A DNA stretch of 64,000 nt, from contig CM066031.1 of the NCBI GenBank assembly GCA_033557465.1, forward strand, positions 170,965,043 to 171,029,042, read 5' to 3'. Shown in pieces: positions 54,485-64,000 of the stretch (within the stretch, counting starts at the first letter, position 1; each line of letters opens with the position of its first letter). Origin of the DNA: Ichthyophis bannanicus. Taxonomy: Eukaryota; Chordata; Amphibia; Gymnophiona; Ichthyophiidae. A program made the translations under genes and the position numbers. The notes below the pieces were generated by a model that saw nothing but the letters and a program-made list of their open reading frames with translations, was not told the origin of the DNA and ran no database searches.

Positions 54485-56552
54485 GATATTGTAGTGTCAC
54501 TTCAGCGATCGGAGGAACTTTCCACGATGAAGGAATCCGGGAAAGCTGCCAAAACAGAATTGCTTTGTCTCTGGTGCAGTACGGTACGGTTCCCCTCTCC
54601 TTGGAAAGTTCCACATTTGATATACAAGTTTCAGTAATTGTTTTCTATCAGAGATGTGTTTTCATTGGATACTACAGCGTGAGCTTCATGTGAAAGCAAA
54701 ATTCTCATGATTATGATTGGATATAGATTTCATACACAATTTATGTACAGAGAAGTGCTTCTGACTCACTATACTAGTTCAGACCACTTCAAGCAAGCTG
54801 TTTATGCCCTATAATAACCCCTAATATCTCACAGGCAAGCTGTGTATGCTCTAAAATAACCCCTAATATCTTACAGGACTACTATGGCCATTCTGCAAGC
54901 TGTTATGCCCTATAATAACTTCCAATAGCTACATGTCTGCTGTATCCATTCCATTCATGGCAAAGCATGTCACACTCGTATCACAATGGTGTAGAGAAGT
55001 TATTTAGTGGGGTTGCATTCGTTGGTTCTTGGAACGGGACTGTTGACACCTTGTTAGTTTGCACTATCTTGGATTGCATGTAGTCAGCGAATTTCTGTGG
55101 ATGAATCTCACTGTGTTGTTCGGGAGAAGGTTCCTTTGAGAGGGATTTGACCAGGTTGAAGAGGTCACGTGGTTTATTCAGTGATCTCTTTAGGGTGTCT
55201 GTGTGATATTGTTTCATTGTGGTTGTGATTGCTTCACGGTGTGTGGAGAGGTGAGTTCGGTAGGCGGTCTGATCTTCAGTGGAAAGTGATCTGCGCCAGC
55301 GGCGTTCCAGTCTGCGGAGTTGAGTCAGAGAGGATCGCAATTCAGGAGAGAACCATGGGGCGGTGCTTCTTTTTCTCCTCTTTGTGTTATTGGAAATTGG
55401 AGGTTGTGATATGGCATGCAGATTGGAGTTCCAGGAGGTGATTAGTTCGTCGAGGTCTGGTATGGTTTTGTTGAGGAGTGATTGGGTCTCAGCCAAGATG
55501 TGTTCCCTGTTAAATGGTCTAAATCTTCTTGTGGGTGTCCGTGATGTGCTGTGCATGTTTTGGCTTCTGTGCAGCTTCTCATTGATGATGGGGATCTGGA
55601 AAATGATCAGTTTGTGGTCTGACCAGGGTACATCAACGATTGATATTGGTAGGTTGTGGTTTTGTTCAAAGACTGTCTGAGGAGCAAATACCAAATCCAG
55701 AATGTTTCCCTTTATATGAGTGGGTTTATTGATAATTTGCTTGAGTCCCATGTCTTCCATAGCACCAAGGAAGGCAATTGCGTGGTTTTGGGATAACGAT
55801 GGGAGATTGAAGTCACCCATTATCCAATTTGGTTTATTGGGATTGAGGGTGCTGGCAGTAAGGTCAATAATGGTTGGGAGGTCATCTGGAGACGTGGACG
55901 GTGTCCTGTATAAGAGGTTGAGGGAGATTTGCTGGTTTGTAATGGAGAGTATGTCTAGATTGTTTGAGCTAGAGGAATCTGTTATGTGGAAGTTAAGGTC
56001 CGATTTGGATACTATGAGCACCCCTCCTCCTTTTTTGTTTTCTCTATGTCTTGTGTGTATGGCGAAATTGGGTGGTAGAAGTTGGTTGATGAGAATGTTA
56101 TCTTCCGCTGATAGCCAGGTTTCTGTGATCATGAGTATCTCTAGGTCATAGCGGGAAATTGTTTCAAGAACCACAGGCCATTTTTTGCGAATAGAACGCG
56201 CATTTATGATGGCACATCTTAGGGGTCGGTATTTCGGAGGTTCTTCCTGGGTGGGTGTATTGGGTAGCTGGAGTGCTATGTGTATCAAATGGGAGCGGCG
56301 TGTGTAGGTGTCACTTCCTGGGTGGGAGTATGGGGGTCCAGACCACCTTTTTCCATGGCTATTTAAGATGGGGATAATTCCATGAGATATGTAAAGGGCT
56401 TGGGAGGTTCCGAGCCAGTGAGTAAGTAGGAAAAAGCTGATAAGGGCGAAGAGCTGGAGGGCCATTTTGCGAGTTCCTGTTGTGTGCGAAGTACTGTAGA
56501 TATGCTGCAGTATAGTGCAATAGCAGGACAGAGAGTACGGTAGTGAGACACA

Positions 56553-56757
56553 AAACAGTATGGCAATGGACAACGGTATATGATGCTACTGACCACAGTA
56601 TAAGAAGCTATTGACAGTGTTATATAGTCTACTGACAACAGTATAGGTACTATCAACAAAGTTATATAGGCTACTGACAACAGTATATGAGGCTACAGAT
56701 CATAGGATATGTGAGACCATAGGAGAATATTGATATTATATAGTCTACTGACAACTG
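56553..56757 (-). repeat. 22-bp tandem repeats, LINE 5' UTR
   Basis: About nine imperfect units resembling GTATATAGTCTACTGACAAC (plus strand) lie next to and just upstream of the start of the LINE frame. Repeated promoter monomers occur in 5' UTRs of several LINE groups; that role here is inference. Confidence 0.65.
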
Positions 56758-57399
56758 CCGCAACTGCTGAAGAGCTGATTAAGATTTGCACAACCCCACC
56801 AGTGGCACATGCTGAAGAGTTAATGGAGGCTTCTGCCAGTGCAGATTCGGCAGAATCCTGGTGGTGGAAGAGGTCTGTTCTTCCTCCAGCTGCAGACTTG
56901 CTCCAGCGTAAGGGTAGTGGGAGTCTGCCACCTGATTACATGCCGTGTTCCAGCAACGGTGGTGGCTGAAGTCTCTTCCTGCCCGTCTGCTGTCAGGGAG
57001 CTAAAGATCAGCCTCAGATCCTTCTCTGCAGCACTGGTCTGCGATGAAGGACCATACTAGATGCAGCATAGCAGATGAGAGGAAGCTGAAAGAGAAGAAG
57101 GGGGAGGGTGCAGTGAAGAGGGGAGGAGATGAAAAGGAGAAAGTGCCACCACTCCCCCTCTCCTACTACTGCTCAAAAAAAGCACACACGCCACTGCAGA
57201 TTGCCCTCTACCACATACCTACATGCCACTCCTCACCCGTACATACACACACCATATTCCATCACCCTACAGACACAATTACAGACACATACAGATAGCT
57301 ACACCCTCCACATAGATAGAAACCAGACATAGTGGTAAAGGAGAAAAACACCAGATTGGCGGTGATTATAAAGATGTCCGTTCCAAGCAATTTTATGAA
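56758..57399. other. Unassigned sequence with small open frames
   Basis: Moderately GC-rich with short plus-strand open frames (for example 56730-56969) that match no family I know. A CA-rich stretch lies near 57240-57300. Confidence 0.35.
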
Positions 57400-57849
57400 T
57401 TGCCTGGACATGGAAAACATCCTCAGTTATTGAGAAATGCAGTCAGAGACCAAAGCTGTGGCAGAAATATTAGAAAATATCTCCCCTCGTACTGGGTGCC
57501 ACAGGCCTGCTTAAAGAATTTTCAAACACACCTTGATAGGTTGTTCCTACAGGTTACATCATATGGAATCCAGAAGGAAGCTCTCTTTTGCAGGATTGCA
57601 AGTATTACAACAAACATTAGTACGTTTGAGAGACTGAGATCATCCTCCATGCACCCTGGTTTAGTTGTGAGGTTCAAGACTGTTATGGTGTGCTCTAAAC
57701 TAACTAACTTGGAGACATTGCATCACAGGAAGGTACATCTGTTACCACATACGCAAACAACTCCTGTGCACACCCGCTACCCTCCCCATCCCCGCCTCAC
57801 TAGTGAGACAGATTTTATAGCAGGCCTCCAAACGGAGTCCCTTACATAG
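57400..57849 (+). other. Open frame of 149 codons, unidentified
   Basis: An open plus-strand frame beginning MPGHGKHPQLLRNAVRDQSC. No membrane segment, zinc motif or transposase/RT motif is recognisable. Around it are AT-rich decayed sequences and an L2 remnant, so it is more likely a chance frame in an unrecognised repeat than a gene. Confidence 0.25.
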
Positions 57850-58289
57850 ATGAACCAGAGTTGTTTAATAGAGGAAGGAAAAATGCACCCCTCCAACTTT
57901 TTGTTTTTGTAACATTTTTTTTTAGTGCAAATAGGATTCAAAGATACAACACCAAAGAACCTATAAATGGCACCCAAAAACGTTTTTGTTAAGTTAAACA
58001 CTTTTATATGCATACCACATCAAATAGAACAAAAGTCCCATGGGTTGATGGAGCTAAAGTAGAGAAACCTTTAATGGGACCTGTTAATGGTATGAAGATT
58101 AATCTTGAGACAGAACTTAAGTCTAAGAATAATCCTAGATTTGGCATTGATGATGGAAAAACAAATTTCAGAGGTGACTAAAGCTGCCTATGTTAATTTG
58201 TTTGATGATAAAAAGACCCAGTTTGTTTAATTAATCAAACAATGGTGATTCCTCAGCCATTTTTTGTAATTCGGTTTATCTAGGATTTA
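57850..58289. other. Unassigned AT-rich sequence
   Basis: No frame or repeat family recognised. Confidence 0.3.
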
Positions 58290-58640
58290 GAGAAAAAGAT
58301 GAATGGAAGGTTGCAAGAAATACAAAATGTTGCTGCAAAATTTAAGAGAGGTAACACATGGGACCATGTAACTCCCAATCCTAAAAGAGCTGCACTGGTG
58401 ATCTATGGAACACAGAACAAGATTTAAAATATCAATAATGACTCCTAAGGATTTGGGGTCAGGGTCCTAATTATATGAATAACTGTGGAGTTATTCACAG
58501 CAGTCTTTCAGATCTGAAATAGGTATTCAGTTGAAAGTTTCTGTAAGAAATCCTGTAGATAAGCAGTGACTAGTAAAAAGACTAAAATGGAAAAGGCTCC
58601 GATAGACTTGAATGACCTACCTAAGTTGTTTCAATTTGGA
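58290..58640 (+). pseudogene. L2 RT C-terminal remnant
   Basis: The plus strand reads RLQEIQNVAAKFKRGNTWDH and VTPNPKRAALVIYGTQNKI, matching the L2 block LQxxQNAAARxxxxxxxxDHITPxLKxLHWLP. The remainder is decayed. Confidence 0.55.
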
Positions 58641-58654
58641 AAAAAAATCATAAA

Positions 58655-59027
58655 GGGCTCGATACTTAGCGGCGATGGCTAGATCCTCCATAGAACCATA
58701 TTCGGCTACCAGCATTGAATATCTAGGCAATCTGGATAGCATAGAAACTAACTGGGTGATGGCGATATTCAGCTGCTGCCTGGTTAGCCTCGACGGCTAA
58801 TGTCTGCCACTTAGCGATAACCGGGCAGCGGCTCACTATTGGGTAATATTGAGTCACTGCCGGGTTATTGCCGGGTGCTGCCTCCGGCCCACCTTCAGAA
58901 CACCCCGAGGCTAGCTGGCTAGCATCGGGTGCACTAAATGCGTTAGTACCACTGAATACCCCTGCCAAAGCGATTAACATGGTTAGCAGACCTGCTAAGT
59001 GCGTTAATCACTCTCAGTATCGGGCCC
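58655..59027. mobile_element. MITE with GGGC(T/C)CGATACT ends
   Basis: The short terminal inverted repeat GGGCTCGATACT is matched by the complement of AGTATCGGGCCC. The interior is GC-rich with many GGCTAG/CTAGCC motifs and no coding. AAA flanks both ends but is too short to prove a duplication. Confidence 0.6.
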
Positions 59028-59984
59028 AAAGTGTTTAAGAAAATGTTAAATGTGTTTTTTCTCTGTGGCCTAGTGAGGTGCTGCTCTGTTCACCTCAGAT
59101 TGGTGTTAAATGTGATATGTGGATTAAACAGAGAAAACAAAACTTTTAGTACAAAATTTATTTGCCATTGTTTTTATATTTACTCAAATTGTTCTGTAAT
59201 GCACGTCGGTGGATCCTGTGCTTGGAGTAAAGTGGGCTATAAATGTGGTTTTTTTTGTTTTTTTTTACATTAAATTAGGCATTAACTCCCCCCCCTCACC
59301 CCTCACTCTTCTGTAGCTACCAGTCATTTAATCACACTAATTATGCATTGGGCCCTTCAAGAGAGTGAGTAAGGGCCCCAGATTTGCAGAACACATGACC
59401 AGCATCTTGGTTGCAATAACCTGGCTAGGTATTTCTCTAAGACCATCATATTATGGAGTGCTAAACCTCAGTGTAATAAAGAAAGAGGCCGGGGGCTCCT
59501 CCAGTGTCCTAATAACTTGGTTTTCTTTTAAAATTAAATTTGCATTAATGCTAAACATAAGGGGAGACGGTGGACTCTCCCTGCAGTTTTCAGATACTCT
59601 ATGGTATAGGGGCCAGTTGATTCCTTCCAGTGCCATTTAACCTCCAGAAGTATATCACTGGAGATTTCAGAGGGTTTAGGGGAGTTGTGCCCCTCTCTCA
59701 TAGCATGATACATTGTTTTTCCCTGGAGCAGAGGATCCCATTGAGAGACCTGACTGTAAGGCAGGCTTCCTGTGACTCAATGGATGCATCGCTTATGGTA
59801 GACAATCTCAGGAGGTCAGTGTTTCAGTGGCGAGAGAGATTGGGATTTGTCTTGAAAGGGATATTCAAGGCGTGTCTTGATAAAATACTAGAGGTAAACC
59901 AGCAGACATCATGGCTAGATTGCAGCTACCAACTTTTACATCTGCTCAGGAGAAGTGGGTAAATGTTAATGTTAAGGAACACAG
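59028..59984. other. Unassigned sequence
   Basis: No coding or family-level match seen. Confidence 0.3.
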
Positions 59985-60155
59985 GAATTTTATAAGCTAC
60001 ATGTGTAAATTGTGATTTTGCCCACGCTCCTTCCTCGGAACCCACCTACACCCAAATCACATAAACCTACAGGTATTCTGGTCACTATGCTTACTGGAGT
60101 AATTCATAAAAGCCCTATATGCACACAAAATCCTTTATAAAATGACCCCTAATTT
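59985..60155. mobile_element. Possible MITE fragment
   Basis: Bordered by GGAATTTTATAAGC and CTTTATAAAATGACCCC, inverted in outline and resembling the ends of the MITE at 46731-50978 (GGTAATTTTATAA). No duplication identified. Confidence 0.4.
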
Positions 60156-60539
60156 TGACTGTCTATTTCTGCATGTAAAATGCTTTCTCCAGGAACAAGC
60201 AGGAAGTCAGTCCTCACATATGGGTGACGTCTGCGCTGACGGAGCCCTCACGGAAGCCCAACTTTCAAAGAAAGCCTTTGGGAGATGCCACCACGCCTGT
60301 GTGGGTACCCTTCCTGCCCAGTGGTGCAATCTTGCTCAGTCTCCTTTTTTCTGCAGAGCCCTTCAGATGTCTGTTTCCTCCCGGAAAAAATTGTATTTTT
60401 TTTTTTTTTAACCTGAGTTTCATACTCTCTCCGGTTGTGCACCGGTATTCTTCCCGCCACCCGAACCCACTGCCCTGCATCAAATCTCGGATCCCTTATT
60501 TTTTTCCTTCCTTTTCGCACTTTCATGCTTTTTTTTCTC

Positions 60540-62520
60540 CAAATGGCAGTACCGCAGGTCTTTGACTTCGCTGGGGTACTTTTTTCTACCATGGCTACCA
60601 GTGGCTTTAAGAAGTATGGTCAGTGTGCCAAGATAATGTCACAGACACACATGACTGCTGCCTAGGGCTGGACCACGACCCCACGGCTTGCAATCTGTGC
60701 AAAAAGATGTCCACCAAGGCCCTCGAGCCATCAGAAGCAGCACAAGTTCTTCCTGGAGTCCCCCACTCCAAAGGCCAAGGTCCCACCTGAAGCCGTGAAA
60801 TCCCATGGCGTCACTGTAGACCCTACTCAACACCGTGGCTCTTCAGAAAAGGGGTCTCTCTTGAGGGAACACAAGAAGAAGAAACCCTTGAAGGTAGTTT
60901 CTCTGGACGGCTGTGACGGTTCGGATAAGCCCTGGACCAGGTCCAGCAGCCAACGATGGCTGTCAGAGGGATTGGAGTGGGAATGGCCTACCAAGATCGC
61001 CTGAAAGGAGTTGACCACGGATCAATCTCAGTCACCAGAGCCCATCCTTGTTAAGGACTCCCCTTCGGAGGAACCAGAACCCGGGCCCGAGTTCCTTGGT
61101 CTCTGTGCCGACGTCTGCAGAGCCTTCTGGATTCCAATCCAGGATGTCAGCCCTGGGGCGCAGTCTGACTGCCTTCATGGACCAGCAGTGGGCGTTGCTG
61201 TCCTGTACTACTGACTCCTTCACCCAGACCACTGGGCCCTCGACGTCAAGGACTTCGGTGGAGGCCAAACTGATCCTCAAGACCATACGGACCTAGGTCT
61301 TGCTCTGGGTCTCGCTCGATGAGACTGAGGTCTTCCCTGGCTAGTGCTCATGGCACCAGCTGTGGACCTCTATGGGATGTGGGCAGGGCCCTGGCCCTGA
61401 GCCCGTGAGCTGCCCTTCCCTCGAGTTTTCCTCAGATTACTTGGAGTGGAAGACCAAGGACGAGGAGTCTCCAGACACCTGATGCCATTACAATGTTCCC
61501 TCCAACTTGCCACCCTCTGATCCCAGTGTCTGTCCCCGCCTGATGATATGGCATGCCTCGACTTTGTGCGGGATATGTCAAAAGCCCTCGCATTCCTGAC
61601 AGAATCGGAGGACCACCCTCGGATGGAGGAATTAGAAATCCTCCAGTACGAGGCCCTGCCGAGGGAATTGCTTATAGTACCCATCCTGGAATGACTAATG
61701 CTCTATATGGTGCCAGTGGTAAGCAAGTGGCTCGACTTGATGTATCGGGAGCCTGGGCTTCCAGAAGTCGCAGCTGCTGCACAACGCCATGGTCATGGTC
61801 ATGCATCTGCATGAGCCAGAAGATGCATTCCTCAGTGCCCCTGGGTAAGGATGCTCTCACGTTGGATGCCCTCTGCAGAAAGTGCTACCAGGGCTCGATG
61901 CTCATCGGCCGGAACCAGGCCTACCAGCTGTACACATGGGCTTATACCTGAGAGATCTAGCGAAGGAACTTGCTGGGTTCTCGACTGGGCTCTCTGAGGA
62001 ACCTCAGCAGTGGTTCAGGAACCTGTCCAAGGCAGTTTGTGACTCAAACAGCCTATGATGGCTTCGAGTCGGCGACTAGCATTGCCACGGTGGGCATTTG
62101 TGGCTGCAGTCATCTGACTTTGAGCAATGAATTCAGGACAAATTGGTCAATGTCCCATGCCAAGGGGAGAACCTCTTTGGCAGACCCATGATGGAAAAGA
62201 CTGCCGAGTTGGAGACAGAGTTCATGACAAGGACTAGGCTCTCCAAGAAGATTGCTGCCCTTTCCCGACAAAGGGCTCAGGTAAAAAGCCCTTTTACCCA
62301 AGGAAAGGGACTGCTGACAGAAACTACCCACCTTTCCAGGCCTTCCCGGCTACTCAACAGGGTCAGCAGGTCATCAAGGGACATGGGCATGGCCCTCGTA
62401 AGCAGAAGGCTCCAAAACCGCAGGCATCGGCCCCGGCCCAGCCTGGCTGGAGCTTTTGACTCCTGGGGCATAGCCTCTCTACCCCAAGGAGGACAGCAGC
62501 CTACAGAAGGACTCTAATCC
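60540..62520 (+). pseudogene. DIRS gag-like remnant
   Basis: Near 60590-60720 frames combine to FKKYGQCAKIMSQTHMTA and GLDHDPTACNLCKKM-type Cys/His residues, a zinc-knuckle-like start as in other DIRS gags. The Lys-rich stretch EHKKKKPLKVVSLDGCD (60795-61004) and acidic and Pro-rich regions follow. Many stops occur. The 61553-61951 frame is open but not recognisable. Confidence 0.55.
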
Positions 62521-62774
62521 TGTATGCCCACAGGTGGTCAGCCATCATCACCAATTCCTGGGCACTCCAGATGGTCAGGGATGGCTACCTCCTCCTCCTT
62601 TCTCAGACACCTCCTCCTTTCTTTCCAGGAGAGCCTCCCAGGTCTCCCTTTCACGGGACTTCTTATTGAAGGAACTTGCAGGTCTTCTTGAGGATAAAGC
62701 GGTAGAAACAGTACCCCATCTCAGGGGTAAGGGGTTCTACTCCAGATGTTTCCTCTTGCCAAAAAGAACAGGGG

Positions 62775-63160
62775 TCCTCAATACAGAGCTAAAGTTATTA
62801 GAATGTCAAACTCTGCAATATTACATGAAAGTTCCAGCAACTTCTATTAACACCAATACTAAATTGTACAGACTTAACTGGCTAGCAGGTCTCAGATTAA
62901 TTCGGGCAATAATGTGACCACGTAACTGCGGTCAACCAGCCCATCACACATCAATGACCTTCTTATAGCCACAGTCTATAGACTGTGGCTATAAGAAGGT
63001 CATTGATGTGTGATGGGCTGGTTGACCGCAGTTACGTGGTCACATTATTGCCCGAATTAATCTGAGACCTGCTAGCCAGTTAAGTCTGTACAATTTAGTA
63101 TTGGTGTTAATAGAAGTTGCTGGAACTTTCATGTAATATTGCAGAGTTTGACATTCTAAT
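62775..63160. mobile_element. Penelope-tail inverted dimer inserted in DIRS RT
   Basis: The insert is flanked by AAAAAGAACAGGGG (62761-62774 and 63161-63174), a perfect 14-bp duplication. It consists of 20 bp of unmatched sequence followed by the palindrome 62795-63162. Both arms are homologous to the 3' tail of the Penelope-like element at 48395-48600 (GGTCTCAGA...TTCGGGC and ATCAATGACCTTC), one arm in each orientation. Confidence 0.85.
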
Positions 63161-63162
63161 AA
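62795..63162. repeat. Perfect 368-bp palindrome
   Basis: Arms of 184 bp, 62795-62978 and 62979-63162, are exact reverse complements with no spacer. The centre is CCACAGTCTATAGACTGTGG. Confidence 0.97.
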
Positions 63163-63800
63163 AAAGAACAGGGGGCCTAAGGCCCATCCTGGACTTGTGC
63201 AACTTGAACAAGTTCCTAGTGAAGGAGATGTTCAAGATGCTCTCCCTTGGAACATTGTTGCCTTATCTCCAGCAGGGAGATTGGCTATGCTCTTTGGATC
63301 TGAAGGATGCCTATACCCCAGCCACAGGCAGTTCCTCCGCTTCATGGTGGAGAGCAGTCACTACAAGTACAGAGTTCTGCCCTTCGGCCTGGCCTCTGCC
63401 CCCCCAGCATCATCACCAAATGCTGGCAGTAGTAACCGCCTTCCTCCATCTCCAGTGGATATTTGTCTTCCCCTACTGGATGACGGGATCATAAAAGGCA
63501 TGGCCACAGAGGTGCAGCAGGCAACAGCATGCACCATCTAGGTCCTTCAACATCTGGGGTTCGTTATAAACTACCCCAAATCCCATCTCCTTCCGACGCA
63601 ATATCTGGAGTTCATAGGAGCAAGACTGGACACTTCAGGCAAAAGTCTTCCTTCTCCTGGACCAGGCAGACTGTCTCAGTGCACTGGCCGGAGATGTGCA
63701 ACACCATCCCTCGGTGTCAGCTTGGCTTCTACTGAGCCTATTTGAACACATTTCCTTGATGGTCCATGTCACCCCAGTTGCTCGTATGCACATGAGGGCC

Positions 63801-64000
63801 ATTCAGTGTAACGTGAGGGTCTATTTCTAGAGTAGTGCAGAGATTTGAAGGGAGCAGGGTGTGGGTGTATATGTCTGGGTGTATGTGCCCTCCAGGAGTG
63901 ACCTGAGGGAGGGGAAGTGAGGGGTGAGTGAGGGATAGTATTAATGATATCAGGTGGGTTGTGTGAGGATTTCATTTTGGAGATAAGGTTGGTGTTGATA
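63801..64000. other. Unassigned G-rich end of window
   Basis: Follows the DIRS breakpoint. No family recognised. Confidence 0.3.

Larger units (their letters stand above)
54267..54985 (-). mobile_element. Solo LTR, 719 bp
   Basis: On the minus strand it starts TGTGATACGAG and ends AGTAATACA, giving TG...CA termini, flanked by a perfect 5-bp duplication, ATGGT (54262-54266 and 54986-54990). A TATA-like TATATATAT lies at 54471-54484 and AATAAA at 54352-54347, with the spacing expected for U3-R. U3 has about three near-tandem 45-50-bp repeats (about 54788-54915). There is no internal region, so it is the recombined remnant of an endogenous retrovirus or Ty3-type element. Confidence 0.87.
52990..56573 (-). 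pseudogene. L2-like ORF2 (EN-RT), split by LTR and frameshifted
   Basis: 56573-54991 is open: a hydrophobic N-terminus, then INARSIRKKWPVVLETISRY, MITETWLS, GGGVLIVS, LLYRTPST, GDFNLPSL and VPWSDHKLII of the APE endonuclease, and the linker ending KFADYMQSKI. The LTR interrupts. 54262-53400 has SYRPIASIPLLAKI, FLDIAAAFDSVSH, GVPQGSSLSSLLFNIYM and YADDILLYMP. A one-base frameshift in the A-run near 53425 moves the frame to 53417-52995 (IRYLGVTLDQR, LPHFDFANAILQGLP). Catalytic motifs are intact, so apart from the LTR and frameshift this was a recently active copy. Confidence 0.88.
52455..56757 (-). mobile_element. L2-like LINE, near full length, split by a solo LTR
   Basis: The tail is (AAAT)n at 52459-52490 with the family tail GTAAACCGCGCTGATGCC...GCGGTATATAAG. 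It has a 3' UTR, an EN-RT frame (56573-52990) and, upstream of the frame, about nine tandem units of 22 bp (56553-56757) that look like a repetitive 5' UTR. The RT is interrupted by an LTR at 54267-54985. It is closely related to the copy at 7991-11570. Confidence 0.87.
62530..63790 (+). pseudogene. DIRS reverse transcriptase, split and frameshifted
   Basis: 62534-62774: FLSRRASQVSLSRDFLLKEL, LEDKAVETVPHLRGKGFYSR, CFLLPKRTG. After the palindromic insert: GGLRPILDLCNLNKFLVKE, YLQQGDWLCSLDLKDAY (motif A Asp), frameshift, QFLRFMVESSHYKYRVLPFG and LASAP (motif B), then a split YLDD region near 63470-63485 (PYWMTG in one frame, LLDDG in another), QYLEFIGARLDT and VTPVARMHMRAIQ. Truncated before RNase H. 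Confidence 0.82.
60183..63800 (+). mobile_element. DIRS retrotransposon, 3'-truncated, split by a palindrome
   Basis: The left end reads GCTTTCTCCAGGAACAAGC, TCCTCACATATGGGTGACG. It is followed by a leader, a degenerate gag (about 60540-62520) and RT (62530-62774 and 63161-63790). RNase H and recombinase are missing: DIRS similarity ends near 63800 and unrelated G-rich sequence follows. It is a third DIRS subfamily in the window, judged by its distinct ends and gag. Confidence 0.78.

Noticed and set aside
54262..54990. A full-length endogenous retrovirus
   Set aside because: Only one LTR with its 5-bp duplication is present; there is no internal gag, pol or env.
51253..64000. A C2H2 zinc-finger exon completing the KRAB gene
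   Set aside because: No repeated CxxC...HxxxH or TGEKP-type linkers were found on either strand.

Overview
The window is vertebrate nuclear DNA and almost entirely transposable elements. No bacterial-style operons, rRNA genes, free-standing tRNA genes or CRISPR arrays are visible. The mix of DIRS tyrosine-recombinase retrotransposons, CR1 and L2-type LINEs, L1/Tx1-like LINEs, a Penelope-like element, hAT and Tc1 DNA transposons and tRNA-derived SINEs, plus exons of a KRAB zinc-finger-type gene, points to an amphibian. A caecilian is my best guess. That is an inference from repeat style, not a database match.

Host gene. Only two segments look like host coding sequence, both on the plus strand: a KRAB-A exon at 19536-19668 with an in-frame TAG at the conserved Trp position, and an acidic linker exon at 51045-51252. 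Both have good splice sites and their phases join to form an intact codon. No C2H2 finger exon follows before the window ends, so the locus is either a decayed KRAB gene or the 5' part of one whose finger exon lies downstream.

Layout. 34-5714: DIRS-type element with inverted ends and an internal complementary region but no recognisable proteins. 5985-11975: CR1 LINE (+) split by an L2-like LINE (-), itself split by a 349-bp hAT MITE. 12055-18432: L1 (-), then L2 (+) split by another L1 (-) that carries an L2-like insert. 18792-19262: SINE inside SINE. 19536-19668: KRAB exon. 21036-24520: L2-like LINE (-) whose EN-RT frame has a single stop. 24905-28014: 3'-truncated DIRS between two 98-bp direct repeats. 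29945-37470: CR1 remnants, one split by a near-complete DIRS (30597-36401) with gag, RT, RNase H and tyrosine recombinase. 37480-39580: gag-only DIRS (-). 39585-44580: L1 (-) split by a 1.93-kb hAT that holds a minisatellite and a long hairpin. 46731-50978: MITE containing a Tc1 that contains a Penelope-like element, plus an L2-like LINE. 51045-51252: linker exon. 52455-56757: L2-like LINE (-) split by a 719-bp solo LTR. 58655-59027: MITE. 60183-63800: DIRS (+) whose RT is split by a perfect 368-bp palindrome made of Penelope-like tail sequence.

The main value of the window is its layered insertions. Many have target-site duplications readable from the sequence, so relative ages can be ordered. 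The most striking items are the perfect palindrome, the 98-bp duplication around the truncated DIRS, the hAT with minisatellite and hairpin, the SINE sharing its 3' tail with the local L2-like LINEs, and the KRAB exon with a stop at its Trp codon. I found no convincing new biological system. LINE clade names are by motif recognition only, and edges without a stated target-site duplication are approximate.
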